Shown here: piece after piece, positions 42,003 through 50,800 of the stretch | How positions within the stretch are numbered: position 1 is the first letter of the stretch | Layout: the number at the start of each line of letters is the position of its first letter | Source of the DNA: Fibrobacter succinogenes | GTDB lineage: Bacteria; Fibrobacterota; Fibrobacteria; Fibrobacterales; Fibrobacteraceae | Assembly: GCF_902779965.1 (NCBI RefSeq) | Contig: NZ_CACZDK010000017.1 | Span: forward strand, 124,001-188,000 | Length of the DNA: 64,000 nt | Reading direction: 5' to 3' | Notes under the pieces: generated by a model | What the model was told of the DNA's origin: nothing | Database searches by the model: none | The model's input: only the letters and a program-made list of their open reading frames with translations | Position numbers and translations under genes: made by a program

Positions 42003-42488
42003 ATGTATTCTATTGTTGAAGCAGGTGGTTTCCAGTATAAAGTCGAGCTCGGCAAGGCCTACAAGCTCCCGTTGATCGACGCCGCTGTTGGTTCTGAACT
42101 GGAGCTCAAGTCCGTCCTTCTTTTCTCCGGAAAAGAAGTGCAAGTCGGCACCCCTGTCCTGAATGATGCTTCTGTCAAGGTCGAAATTCTCGCCCATGGC
42201 AAGGAAGACACGATCATCGTGTTCAAGAAGAAGCGTCGTACTCGTTACGAACGTCGTAACGGTCATCGTCAGGGCTATACCGAGGTGCTCGTCACGGAAC
42301 TCCGCTCTGGCGCTGAATCTGCAGTCGTAGACCCTCAAGTTATTACCCGCAACCGCGCTCGCGTGGCTGCCCTTGCTAAGCAGAAGGTTCAGAACAAGCC
42401 GCTCACTCGCAAGGAAAAGATCGCTCAGGGACTTCCGAAGCCGGCTAAGGTCAAGAAGAACTCTTTGCGTAAGGCTAAGGAGGCTTAA
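42003..42488 (+). CDS. rplU: 50S ribosomal protein L21
   Basis: 161 residues. The first 103 or so are L21: MYSIVEAGGFQYKVELGKAY, VGTPVLNDASVKVEILAHGK, FKKKRRTRYERRNGHRQGYTE. The last 50 or so residues (VARVAALAKQKVQ ... KKNSLRKAKEA, quoted in part) are a basic extension beyond the usual length, seen in some phyla. Binds 23S rRNA domain I near L20. It is followed after three bases by rpmA, the standard L21-L27 order. Codon use is that of a highly expressed gene. Confidence 0.95.
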   Translation: MYSIVEAGGFQYKVELGKAYKLPLIDAAVGSELELKSVLLFSGKEVQVGTPVLNDASVKVEILAHGKEDTIIVFKKKRRTRYERRNGHRQGYTEVLVTELRSGAESAVVDPQVITRNRARVAALAKQKVQNKPLTRKEKIAQGLPKPAKVKKNSLRKAKEA

Positions 42489-42491
42489 TCC

Positions 42492-42718
42492 ATGGCACAT
42501 AAGAAAGGTCAAGGTTCAGTACGTAACGGCCGCGACAGTAACGCCAAGTACCTTGGTGTTAAGAAGTATGCGGGCGAAACCGTCAAGGCTGGCAACAGGG
42601 CAACAATGTCGGTATGGGCAAGGACTTTACCTTGTTCTCCCTCATTGATGGCAAGGTGAAGTTTGAACGCCTCGATGCAAAGCGCCAGAAGGTCTCTGTC
42701 TATTCTGAAGAAGCCTAA
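42492..42718 (+). pseudogene. rpmA: 50S ribosomal protein L27 gene with internal deletion and frameshift
   Basis: The ATG at 42492 follows AAGGAGG. It reads [20 protein letters not shown] and continues [15 protein letters not shown] up to 42596. Two bases later (42599) a different frame resumes with [20 protein letters not shown] to EEA and TAA at 42716-42718. The family block IIVRQRGTKFHP expected between them is gone; about 34 bases are missing net, which breaks the frame. In frame 1 translation would run to a stop at 42648 instead. L27 reaches toward the peptidyl-transferase centre and is nearly always kept intact, so an assembly or sequencing error or a second rpmA should be suspected. 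Confidence 0.85.
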
Positions 42719-42741
42719 TAACTTTGGTTAGCTTTTAAAAG

Positions 42742-42769
42742 CCGGACGCGAAAGCGCCCGGTTTTTTTT
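42742..42769. terminator. Terminator with GAAA loop after rpmA
   Basis: CCGGACGC-GAAA-GCGCCCGG with one A-C mismatch, followed by TTTTTTTT. A weaker T-run on the other strand may also end the pseudopilin operon. Confidence 0.9.
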
Positions 42770-42784
42770 GTATAAAACAAACTT

Positions 42785-43150
42785 TTATTCCCCAATAATC
42801 GTGCTGAAGCCCACGAGGGCGTGTTTGCTTGAATCCATGTATCCTTGGAAATACACGAGATAACGTTTTTTGTCTATGGCCTTGCATTGCAGCGGGCTCA
42901 GTGGCAATTTGTATTCGAGTTGGTATTTGTCCGGGCGATCGCAAAAGTCGGGATGTTCCTGCAAAAAACGTTCTGTTTTTGATTTTAGAACATTGTATTC
43001 GAAGTAGAGCTCGTCGTATTTCTTGTCGGTGACAAATGCCCTGTTCGCTGTGCTGTACAGGTTCATGGCCATGGAAAAAAATACGCCCGATATGGCGATA
43101 GTTACCACAAGCTCAATGAGCGTAAAACCGCTCTTGATTAAACGCTTCAT
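42785..43150 (-). CDS. Type II/IV pseudopilin-like protein
   Basis: 121 residues. Type III signal: short basic leader MKRLIKSG, then F-T-L-I-E-L with Glu at +5 (GFTLIELVVTIAISGVFFSM), the prepilin peptidase and N-methylation site. The globular part (YDELYFEYNVLKSKTERFL) resembles the minor pseudopilins GspH/GspJ in size. Last gene of a five-gene operon; its ATG overlaps the stop of the preceding gene by four bases. It should be part of a short periplasmic pilus-like structure powered by the ATPase upstream. Confidence 0.85.
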   Translation of the reverse strand: MKRLIKSGFTLIELVVTIAISGVFFSMAMNLYSTANRAFVTDKKYDELYFEYNVLKSKTERFLQEHPDFCDRPDKYQLEYKLPLSPLQCKAIDKKRYLVYFQGYMDSSKHALVGFSTIIGE

Positions 43151-43497
43151 TTGCTAGCTCCGTATTTGCAGTAGTGGAGCGTGCGTGTAGAGTCCGATTT
43201 GTGTCGGACTGAAACCGCACTGTAGCATAATTCTTCGTTGTCTTTCTGAACTTTTACAACGGTTTCCCAACGGTTCCCGCTTGCATCGGTGTGTGTGACT
43301 ATGGTGTCACTTGCAATCGGAGTTGTCAATAAAATGATTTTGCTTAATTCTTGCCCGTAATTGTTAATCCAAGCTTTGTTCGACATCGGGTTCCGGAATA
43401 AATAGCCGACTACAAGAACCCCGGTGGAAGAGAGGATGGCAAAGCTGATAAGCACCTCGACAAGTGTGCTCCCGATTTTTGAGCGCTTAATTCTCAT
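43147..43497 (-). CDS. Pseudopilin-like protein (GspI/PilV type)
   Basis: 116 residues from ATG 43497; earlier in-frame starts lie inside the upstream gene and lack a leader. Prepilin signal: MRIKRSKIG then STLVEVLISFAILSSTGVLVV, with Glu at +5. The S-T-L-V-E-V-L-I form is typical of GspI/PilV minor pilins. The C-terminal part has two cysteines (ELCYSAVS, LHYCKYGASK) that may form a disulfide. The start overlaps the upstream gene by 11 bases and the stop overlaps the downstream one by four, so translation is tightly coupled. Confidence 0.82.
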   Translation of the reverse strand: MRIKRSKIGSTLVEVLISFAILSSTGVLVVGYLFRNPMSNKAWINNYGQELSKIILLTTPIASDTIVTHTDASGNRWETVVKVQKDNEELCYSAVSVRHKSDSTRTLHYCKYGASK

Positions 43498-44713
43498 AGC
43501 TAGCCTCGCCGCCGAGATAGATGATATCGGGAAGGAATGTGTGAATCGTTGTGTCGCCCTTAATTTGTCCGTTCCTAAAGAACCCTCTCCATAGAGTTTC
43601 ACCTTCGTAAAATCCAAGATAGTAGGCTATCATTTGCCCTGTCAGTTTACCGCGAAAATCAATCATCCCTCTTGAAATGACGGATCCCTTGATATCAACG
43701 TTTTCGGTGATGGTTACGGGGATGCCTTTCGTGGTCTCATCCCAGTTATCGCCCATAAACAAGACTAGAGCTTTGTCTGCTTTTAAGTTGGAGATTAAGA
43801 GGGTGCCGGTATAATCAACATCGCTGGTTTTGCGACCTTGAACAGCCAAGTTGATTGTTTTTTCTTGCTTGCGCTTTACGGATACTTCCAGTGAATCCTG
43901 TGCGAAGAATGTTCCCGAAAGCAATACGCTGTCTTTTATTGAAATTGTTCGTGCAATGATATTTGCCTTTGTTGATGCAGCTCTCTCTCGTAAAAAGACT
44001 TTGTCTGCTATAATCTTGCAACGGTTACAGCGGCTGTCGCCCTGCATCGTGACTACGCGGCAACTGAGTTCTGTTGGTACGGCATCTGTTCCGTCAAAAA
44101 CGCAGCGCTCCTTTTGAAACTTATCTGTAAATTGCTTACGGCTGATTTCTGGGTAAAATTTTAGCGTGTCAAAATAAGGGAGGGAGTCGCCGACATAGAC
44201 TGTATCGTAAAATGCATCTTTTTCCGCACGCATCTTGTAATGGCTGCTGTACGAAACGGTTCCGCTCATGAGCGCTGTGCCGCCATCAATACGTGCGTTT
44301 CCGACGAGGCTTATGTTGGCCTGCGATGCGAGCAATGTCAATGCAGGGCGTTTTGTCGGAATGAATCCTGTGTGTGCTGTAAAATGGCGCGATGAATCGT
44401 GATTGAACACGTTGAGTGAGGCGTACGCGCCGTCTTGTATTTGCGAAAGTGAAAAACGGATTTTTCCGTCTTTGCTTGAATGTTGCAAACTATCGGTGCG
44501 CCAAGGCTTGTGCTCGGCTTGCATGCGGAAAAATGCGTAATTGACGCCGCTTTCTAATTCTAGTGTCGCTTGAGCATCGGTAAATCTGCGGGACGATTCA
44601 ATCCGTTCGTTTTTGACCATGGTGTAAAACGACGAAACAAGAAACCCGATGATGACAAGAATAGCTATGGTAAGGGGGAGGGTGAATCCACGCTTGTTGC
44701 TTACCGCGCCCAT
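43487..44713 (-). CDS. PilX-like large minor pilin
   Basis: 408 residues. Prepilin-like start SNKRGFTLPLTIAILVIIGF, where the Glu at +5 is replaced by Pro-Leu, as in GspK/PilX-type tip proteins. Residues about 40-90 fit a PilX N-terminal region. The large C-terminal part is a strand-rich, solenoid-like domain: SLVGNARIDGGTALMSGTV, four cysteines in ERCVFDG/ELSCRVV/SRCNRCK, VFLRERAAS, and IKGSVISRGMIDFRGKLTGQ. It lies between the ATPase and the small pseudopilins and is a candidate tip or cargo-contact subunit. Confidence 0.75.
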   Translation of the reverse strand: MGAVSNKRGFTLPLTIAILVIIGFLVSSFYTMVKNERIESSRRFTDAQATLELESGVNYAFFRMQAEHKPWRTDSLQHSSKDGKIRFSLSQIQDGAYASLNVFNHDSSRHFTAHTGFIPTKRPALTLLASQANISLVGNARIDGGTALMSGTVSYSSHYKMRAEKDAFYDTVYVGDSLPYFDTLKFYPEISRKQFTDKFQKERCVFDGTDAVPTELSCRVVTMQGDSRCNRCKIIADKVFLRERAASTKANIIARTISIKDSVLLSGTFFAQDSLEVSVKRKQEKTINLAVQGRKTSDVDYTGTLLISNLKADKALVLFMGDNWDETTKGIPVTITENVDIKGSVISRGMIDFRGKLTGQMIAYYLGFYEGETLWRGFFRNGQIKGDTTIHTFLPDIIYLGGEASYEN

Positions 44714-44717
44714 TTTG

Positions 44718-46094
44718 CTAAATCATTGCCTCTGCGGCAATTTCTGATTCTGTGGTGAATCCTAGCGTGACTTTATCTGCACCGTCCATGGCAAGAGTCT
44801 TCATGCCCTCGGCAATGGCTGCTCGGCGGAGCTCTGCATTAGAAGTTCCTTTATGGACCATCTCGCGGATTGTCTCGCTCATTGGCATCATTTCGAAAAT
44901 GCCAACACGCCCCTTGTAACCGCTACCGCCGCAAGTGAGACAGCTCGGATCTTTACCGCCGCATTTGGGGCAAACTTTACGGACAAGCCTTTGTGCCATG
45001 ATAAAGTTCACAGCAGACGCAACGAGGAACGGCTCGATGCCCATATCGATAAGGCGCACGATTGCAGACGGAGCGTCGTTCGTGTGGAGTGTGCTGAAAA
45101 CCAGGTGACCCGTAAGTGCCGCGCGTATGGCGAGTTCTGCCGTTTCGCTATCGCGAATTTCGCCCACCATGATTACATCCGGGTCTTGGCGGAGGAGCGT
45201 GCGCAAAGCAGCGGCAAATGTCAAGTCGATTTTTGCGTTTACGGCTGTCTGCGTGATGCCATCTAGCTTGTATTCAATAGGTTCTTCGATTGTCGAAATA
45301 TTCAGTTCCGGGCACCGGATCATCTGCAATAGCGTATAGAGCGTAGTTGTCTTACCGCTACCCGTTGGGCCTGTAATCAAGAACATTCCATACGGCTTGT
45401 GAATTTCTTTTTCGCAAAGCCCGATTTGTGCTGGCGTCATACCGAGCGAATCCAGCCTGTGGATAATCGTTCCCTTGTCCAAAAGACGTAACACCATCTT
45501 TTGCCCGTAATCCGTAGGCAAAGCTGAAACGCGGATATCGACCGCCTTGGTGCCATCGTCAAAATGAATTCGGCCATCTTGAGGACGGCGCTTCTCGGCG
45601 ATATCGATGCTCGCCATAATCTTGATACGCGACGTGATTTCTGAAATGGCGCGCAAGGGGAGCTTCCTTGCAATCTTCAGCACGCCATCCTTGCGGAATC
45701 GAACGAGGAACGATTTTTCACCCGGTTCGAAGTGAATATCGGAAACGCCCGTGTGCATGGCCTCCGAAATAATCTCGTTCACCATGCGGATGGCGGGGGA
45801 GTTTGCCTTGTTCCCTGCAACACTCATGCCGAATGTCGGAACTGCGCGCTCGGCAAATGCGTTAATCCATTGGATGACTTTATCTTCATCGGCCTTGACC
45901 GGATTCACGTAAACACCGGCTGCAACTTGAATGTCGTTGATCAAGTCGTAATCGTCGATATCAGCCATAGCGACCGTCAACCGCTTGGTTTCTTCGCTGT
46001 AATCGATCGGAATGACGGAATAACGAGCCATGAGCTCTTGTGGCAAAAAGCGGAGCGCTGCTTGCGAGGGCGGGTTCTTGAGCTCGAAGGACAT
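44718..46094 (-). CDS. Type II secretion / type IV pilus assembly ATPase (GspE/PilB)
   Basis: 458 residues from MSFELKNPPS. Hexameric cytoplasmic ATPase that drives pseudopilus assembly. N-terminal N1 domain (LPQELMARYSVIPIDY), then N2E with SDIHFEPGEKSFLVRFRKDG, Walker A GPTGSGKTTTLY, Asp box TIEEPIEYKLDGITQ, Walker B LLRQDPDVIMVGEIRD, His box ALTGHLVFSTLHTNDA and a four-cysteine zinc motif (CPKCGG ... CLTCGGSGYKGR). This start follows the stop of the lipoprotein gene by one base. No secretin, GspF or prepilin peptidase is encoded in this window. GspE and PilB cannot be separated on sequence alone. Confidence 0.93.
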   Translation of the reverse strand: MSFELKNPPSQAALRFLPQELMARYSVIPIDYSEETKRLTVAMADIDDYDLINDIQVAAGVYVNPVKADEDKVIQWINAFAERAVPTFGMSVAGNKANSPAIRMVNEIISEAMHTGVSDIHFEPGEKSFLVRFRKDGVLKIARKLPLRAISEITSRIKIMASIDIAEKRRPQDGRIHFDDGTKAVDIRVSALPTDYGQKMVLRLLDKGTIIHRLDSLGMTPAQIGLCEKEIHKPYGMFLITGPTGSGKTTTLYTLLQMIRCPELNISTIEEPIEYKLDGITQTAVNAKIDLTFAAALRTLLRQDPDVIMVGEIRDSETAELAIRAALTGHLVFSTLHTNDAPSAIVRLIDMGIEPFLVASAVNFIMAQRLVRKVCPKCGGKDPSCLTCGGSGYKGRVGIFEMMPMSETIREMVHKGTSNAELRRAAIAEGMKTLAMDGADKVTLGFTTESEIAAEAMI

Positions 46095-46095
46095 G

Positions 46096-46488
46096 TTACT
46101 TCTTTGTCGAATCCACCGAGGCCGTATCTGTCGGGACAAGGAATATGCTTATGGAACGCAAAATCACACTCAAAGCAGTGTCTGGATTGCTGATGACATC
46201 GACCGTGTCTTTAGGGAAGTAACCGTCCTTTGTTACAACAATCTGGTTGACGTAGCTTTCTTCGGATGGAAAAAATACCGTCCCGCTAGAATTTGTTGTG
46301 AGAGATTGTGCCGACTGGACTTCGTTGGTCAGTTCGACTTTGGCTTTTTCTACAGCCTTGCCTGAAATCTTGTCGGTGACGATAACAGTATAGCGAACAG
46401 GAATACGAGCATCCGAATCGTCATTTTGGAGGCAAGAGGTGAGGATGAACAGACTGATAGATAAAAGAACTAAAAATGCTTTTTTCAA
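46096..46488 (-). CDS. Lipoprotein with carboxypeptidase-regulatory-like domain
   Basis: 130 residues if started at TTG 46488, which has AAGGA seven bases upstream and gives a proper lipoprotein signal (LKKAFLVLLSISLFILTSCLQ). A longer frame from 46560 puts extra hydrophobic residues in front. Residues about 35-110 read RYTVIVTDKISGKAVEKAKV, SSGTVFFPSEESY and IVVTKDGYFPKDTV, the pattern of a CarboxypepD_reg-like beta-sandwich. First gene of the pseudopilin operon, one base from the ATPase start; perhaps a periplasmic or outer-membrane pilotin-like partner, which is inference from position only. Confidence 0.68.
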   Translation of the reverse strand: MKKAFLVLLSISLFILTSCLQNDDSDARIPVRYTVIVTDKISGKAVEKAKVELTNEVQSAQSLTTNSSGTVFFPSEESYVNQIVVTKDGYFPKDTVDVISNPDTALSVILRSISIFLVPTDTASVDSTKK

Positions 46489-46594
46489 TGTGATGTCCTT
46501 AAGGCTTACGACAAATTTAGAAAAAGTTATTAAAAAAATAAAGACCAATGAATTGATCATCGGTCTTTGTGAGATTGTTAGAATTTTTTACAAA

Positions 46595-47446
46595 CTAGTC
46601 CATTAGGCAACGGAGATAAATATTTTCAACGTCTTTTAACGGAAGATTTGTTTCCATTGTTGCCATGGATGTCCAATCGTTGAAAACCATGGTGTAACCT
46701 TTTTTGTTTGAATTATCGAGTGTGATGAATTCAATAAAGTCATTACCATTTTGTGGCTTAAGAACGTTGAATCCATATTCGTCTGTTCCTGTGTAGCCTC
46801 CACTGACCCATTCTGTAGATAATAACTTGTTTATGTGGTTGTCAACTGTTTCTGCAATTTTTTTCCATTCATCAATGCTTGGGATATGCCATCCTTTTGG
46901 ACATGCACCTTGATGCGGTAGGGGAAAATCTCCGCTACCAAAGGAAATGGTTTTAGACATGTAATCGCAGGGGATTCTTGTTGCTCCTAACCATGAATAA
47001 TGTCTCCCGTATGTAGCCAATTGCTCTGGTTCTTCTGTCTCATCGACCCATAAAAAATCACAGCCTTCTGCCAGGTCTTTGGGTAGATAACGTAGGCCTT
47101 GCGCCATCCAAATCTGCTCACCGATTTTAGCGGTCTTGTAAGCTTCTCCATCGCGCTCGTCTGTTAAAATTCCAGTTTCCTGATTGTAATTAGCTGGGAA
47201 ACCTTTTGTACTTGCGCTACTTGTGTAGGTTCCTTTGCTGGAACTGCTTTGTGCAATTGAACTACTGGAAATTTTGTTTGAAACACTGCTTCCAATTGAT
47301 GAAGATGTCTGATTGTCTGTTGTTGAGGAGCTTGAAATTTGGGAGGTGCCGGAACTGTTTGTGCTCGGACCTGTGGTTGTATCATCGCCGCAAGCCGCTA
47401 AAAGGCATGCGGTTGCTATGCTGCAAATTAAAATTTTTTGTTTCAT
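46595..47446 (-). CDS. FISUMP-domain lipoprotein
   Basis: 283 residues. Lipobox ACLLAACGDD, then a Ser/Thr linker to about residue 80 with several SSS clusters. A complete FISUMP domain follows: LTDERDGEAYKTAKIGEQIW, MAQGLRYLP, YGRHYSWLGA, CPKGWHIPSIDEWKKI, LSTEWVSGGYTGTDEYGFNV and a final NIYLRCLMD. The usual WSST is replaced by DWTSMATM. Surface lipoprotein of unknown function; the family has expanded in Fibrobacter genomes. It has its own promoter region (AAGGAA before the ATG) and is read divergently from the Rhs operon. Confidence 0.9.
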   Translation of the reverse strand: MKQKILICSIATACLLAACGDDTTTGPSTNSSGTSQISSSSTTDNQTSSSIGSSVSNKISSSSIAQSSSSKGTYTSSASTKGFPANYNQETGILTDERDGEAYKTAKIGEQIWMAQGLRYLPKDLAEGCDFLWVDETEEPEQLATYGRHYSWLGATRIPCDYMSKTISFGSGDFPLPHQGACPKGWHIPSIDEWKKIAETVDNHINKLLSTEWVSGGYTGTDEYGFNVLKPQNGNDFIEFITLDNSNKKGYTMVFNDWTSMATMETNLPLKDVENIYLRCLMD

Positions 47447-47857
47447 TTTAAACGTTCCTTATCTAAGAGAATAATATAGCAATTGCAATAGTTACTTCTT
47501 GTAAAAAAGAATATACAATGTGGTTTTATCTTAAAAAATCGTGGGTTGAAAGAAAAAATAAATGTATTGCGAATTCGTATAGAATTGTTTGTTTAAAAAA
47601 TATGTGTGTAAAATTCATTTACTTTAACTTGTTGATTCTCTTATAAATACTTCCTTTTTTTTTATGTGTGTTTATTTTGCTTTCTGAGTTTTTGTTTGTT
47701 ATCTTGCTATTGCTTCTGATTATTACTTCTTGTATAAATTGTTTATAATTTGTTTAGTCTTTTAAGAGGTATATTGTGTGCAAGTTAAAAATAAGATTGA
47801 ATGATTTATATGTTTTTACTAAATGTACCGCGGACAAATTTATAAAAGGGTACTATT
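47447..47857. other. AT-rich divergent promoter region of the Rhs operon
   Basis: About 410 bases, strongly AT-rich, no gene. TATAATTTG (47744-47752) is a near match to the promoter element, about 105 bases before the Rhs operon start. AAAAGGG lies seven to eight bases before the TTG start at 47858. Confidence 0.45.
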
Positions 47858-50800
47858 TTGTTTAAAAAAATATCTTTTATCCATATTCTATTGATTGCTT
47901 TTTCAGCAGCGTTTGCTGAAGATGGCGGTAATTCCAATGCTTTCAATAAGTACATGTCTCCCGAAGGTGGTATAAATCCTATGTCGGGAACGGTTGCGTT
48001 GAGTAAATCCCTTGCGAATATCTCTGTTGGGGAGGTCTCTGTCAATTTTGACTTGAGCTATTCTGGCAACGTTTTCAAAGAAGTTCAAACAAGAAATGAT
48101 CAAACAACCGTCGGACTTGTTGGACTTGGTTGGAGCTTAGGTAGAGCGAAGGTTGTTAGTGATAATCGCGGAACTAGCTTTATTGGTGATGACCAATACT
48201 ATTTAATGCTTGCTTCTGGTGGCCGTTTCAAAATTTTCAAGAATAACCCGTCTAATCCTAATGAAAAATGGTGGGTAGAAGGCAATCCGTTCATGAAGGT
48301 CGAACAAGTAATCGGTTCGACCGATGTGACCGGAAAAGGGGACTACATAACCTATGTCAAGGGATGGAAGATTACGGATACGAAGGGCGTGGTTCACGAG
48401 TACGGTGATATCACTGAGCCGGACAATAAAATTTTGACGAATCCGCAGCGAAATGCTACCGAATATGATTTATTTTGGCCACTGGATGACAAGGGCGAGC
48501 TTGGTTACGGCCTGATTGGTAAGGCTATAAGTGGTGACCCGTGGCTATATCCGACTGTGTGGAATGTCAGTAAGGAGACTGATGTTGAGGGGAATTATCT
48601 TGTATATACCTATGAACAAATAACGGAAGGACTTTCCGGTAATTTCAATGTTAGTGGTCCTTGGAATTCAAAAGGTAAGGAATATACCAAGGAGTCTTAC
48701 CTGACTAAGGTTGTTTCGTCCATGAATGATGAACTTCAGTTTGAGTATGGAAATAAGGGTGAAGGTGAATTCTTTGGAGAGTTTGTTGATTATGAAGGGA
48801 AACGCAATGAACTTTTGGGCGATAAGAAAAATGACATGTCTATAGAGAAGGTCGAACGCAAGTATTTGTCCAAGATTGTGATTTCGGGGAGAAATGGAAA
48901 AATCGGTACAGTCGAACTTTGTTACACCCCGCTTTTCCAGTATACGAATGGTGGCGTGAACGGAGTCAAGAAGGAAGGTTTTGTTAAGAGACTCTTGTCT
49001 GCCGTTCGTTTCTTTAATAAAAAAGGTGAAGAAAGCGATTATGAATATTATAAGTATTATGACGGTTCCGAACAGGCCGTATCTTTGGGAAGCCAGGTCG
49101 CGTATCCGTTGGGTGCTCTTTACAGTGTGAAAGGCAAGGATTGCGGGTGGGTTGAATATTCCTATGGATATGAATCTCTTGGCCGTGGACATATGGAAAC
49201 TGTTAGCGCGAATAAGATATACGGCAAGGGATATCTTGAGGATGGGACGTCATATTTAGTTGGTAAAAAAGCGGATGATAAGACTGTCGTAGTGTTCCAT
49301 CGAATTAATGGTGGTTGGAAGGAAATCAAGAATTTTAGTGTGAGGGAAATTTCTGATATTGAGCTAGGGGATCAGGGGTGGTTCCTCGTCAAGGAAAAAC
49401 GCCCTAATGACAAGGTCCGTGCTCTAGTGTACCAGTGGGACGGTAAAGACTGGGTACAGGCTTTTGAGGAAGTTGTAGATAACAGCAATGATTTCTGGTC
49501 AACTAGCTCGAAAGCGATGAATGTCTTTGCCGGACCGGATTATGTCCTTCGCGTGATTACGGAAAAATCGGGATTCTTTTCTAACCCAAAGACGGAAATC
49601 AGGGCTGTTTGGTCTAAGTGGGGAAAACAGTTCGATGTCGATAACGACATCGGCAAGGCCATGGTGAACGAGGGCGGTGTCAGAATCATGGCCCAGAAAA
49701 ATCATATCCTGGTCCAGGTTAATACGACCGATTTTAGCAATGCCGTGAAGTTCTTTGTCTATACGTTTGACACCAAGGGTGGCGTGAAGGAAACCTTCAG
49801 CGAAAAGGATCAGGATAATGGAAGCATGTATTTCCTTGATAACGATTACTTTGTTGGAGTCGAGGAACCCTCGGCATATATTGGTGGGGATTCCAGGTTC
49901 CGTTCTTGGGTTTGGACAGGTTCCGGCTGGGTTAGGGAATACAAGGATGTCTTCGACAATGATGGTGCCTATACGGCAATGGACCTGCAGGCTCATGGGC
50001 AGGACTACTATACCGTACGTCACCATTCAAAACGTTATTTGACCAATTACTATTGGGATGGCGAAAAATGGAGTACTAAGGCTGGCGAAAAACAACGACA
50101 TTTCCAGGTTCAGGATTATGCTTGGTTCTCTGCCGCATGGAAATGGGCCGGATTTAGCGGTCGGGATTTCTTTATTGCTGGCGAGAGCCGCTTGAAGTGC
50201 AAGTGGTGGGGATGCGATGTGAAAAAGTACGTTTATTTGCACCACTATTACATGAAAGATGCAAAGAACAAGAAATGGAGCTATGACTATATCGGTTCCA
50301 AGGGTGAGAAGATGAACCAGAAAGAAGTCATAACCGGAAAGGATTGGTTCGTAGAAAAGAACCAGGTGAAAATAGCCTGGATTTGGGACGGTGAAAAATG
50401 GATCGAGGAATCCTTATGGGGCAAGGTAAGCAATTTGCAGGATGCTTACTCGCTGGGTGAAGATGCTTTTGCCGTTTCTTCAGGAAATCAGACCAACATT
50501 TATTATAAGGTCGGGAATTCTTTCTTTGGTTCCTATGATTCATATCGAGTAAAGACAAAGACGATTTTTGAACCGGTTGTAGACAAGACTATTGAATATA
50601 CCTATGGCTTTACTCCCAAGAATACCAGCATCGCTTATGATGAGGCGAATAATACCCCCTTGTTCAAGGAAATGAGTGTAACGCTTCCATCGGGTCAAGG
50701 AACAAAGCATAGTGTTTTGTGTGATGGTGAGTATACGGGTAGTGATGGCAAGACTGAATACAATGTTGGTTTAGGTGCAACGTGTCTTGAAACCCAGGAA

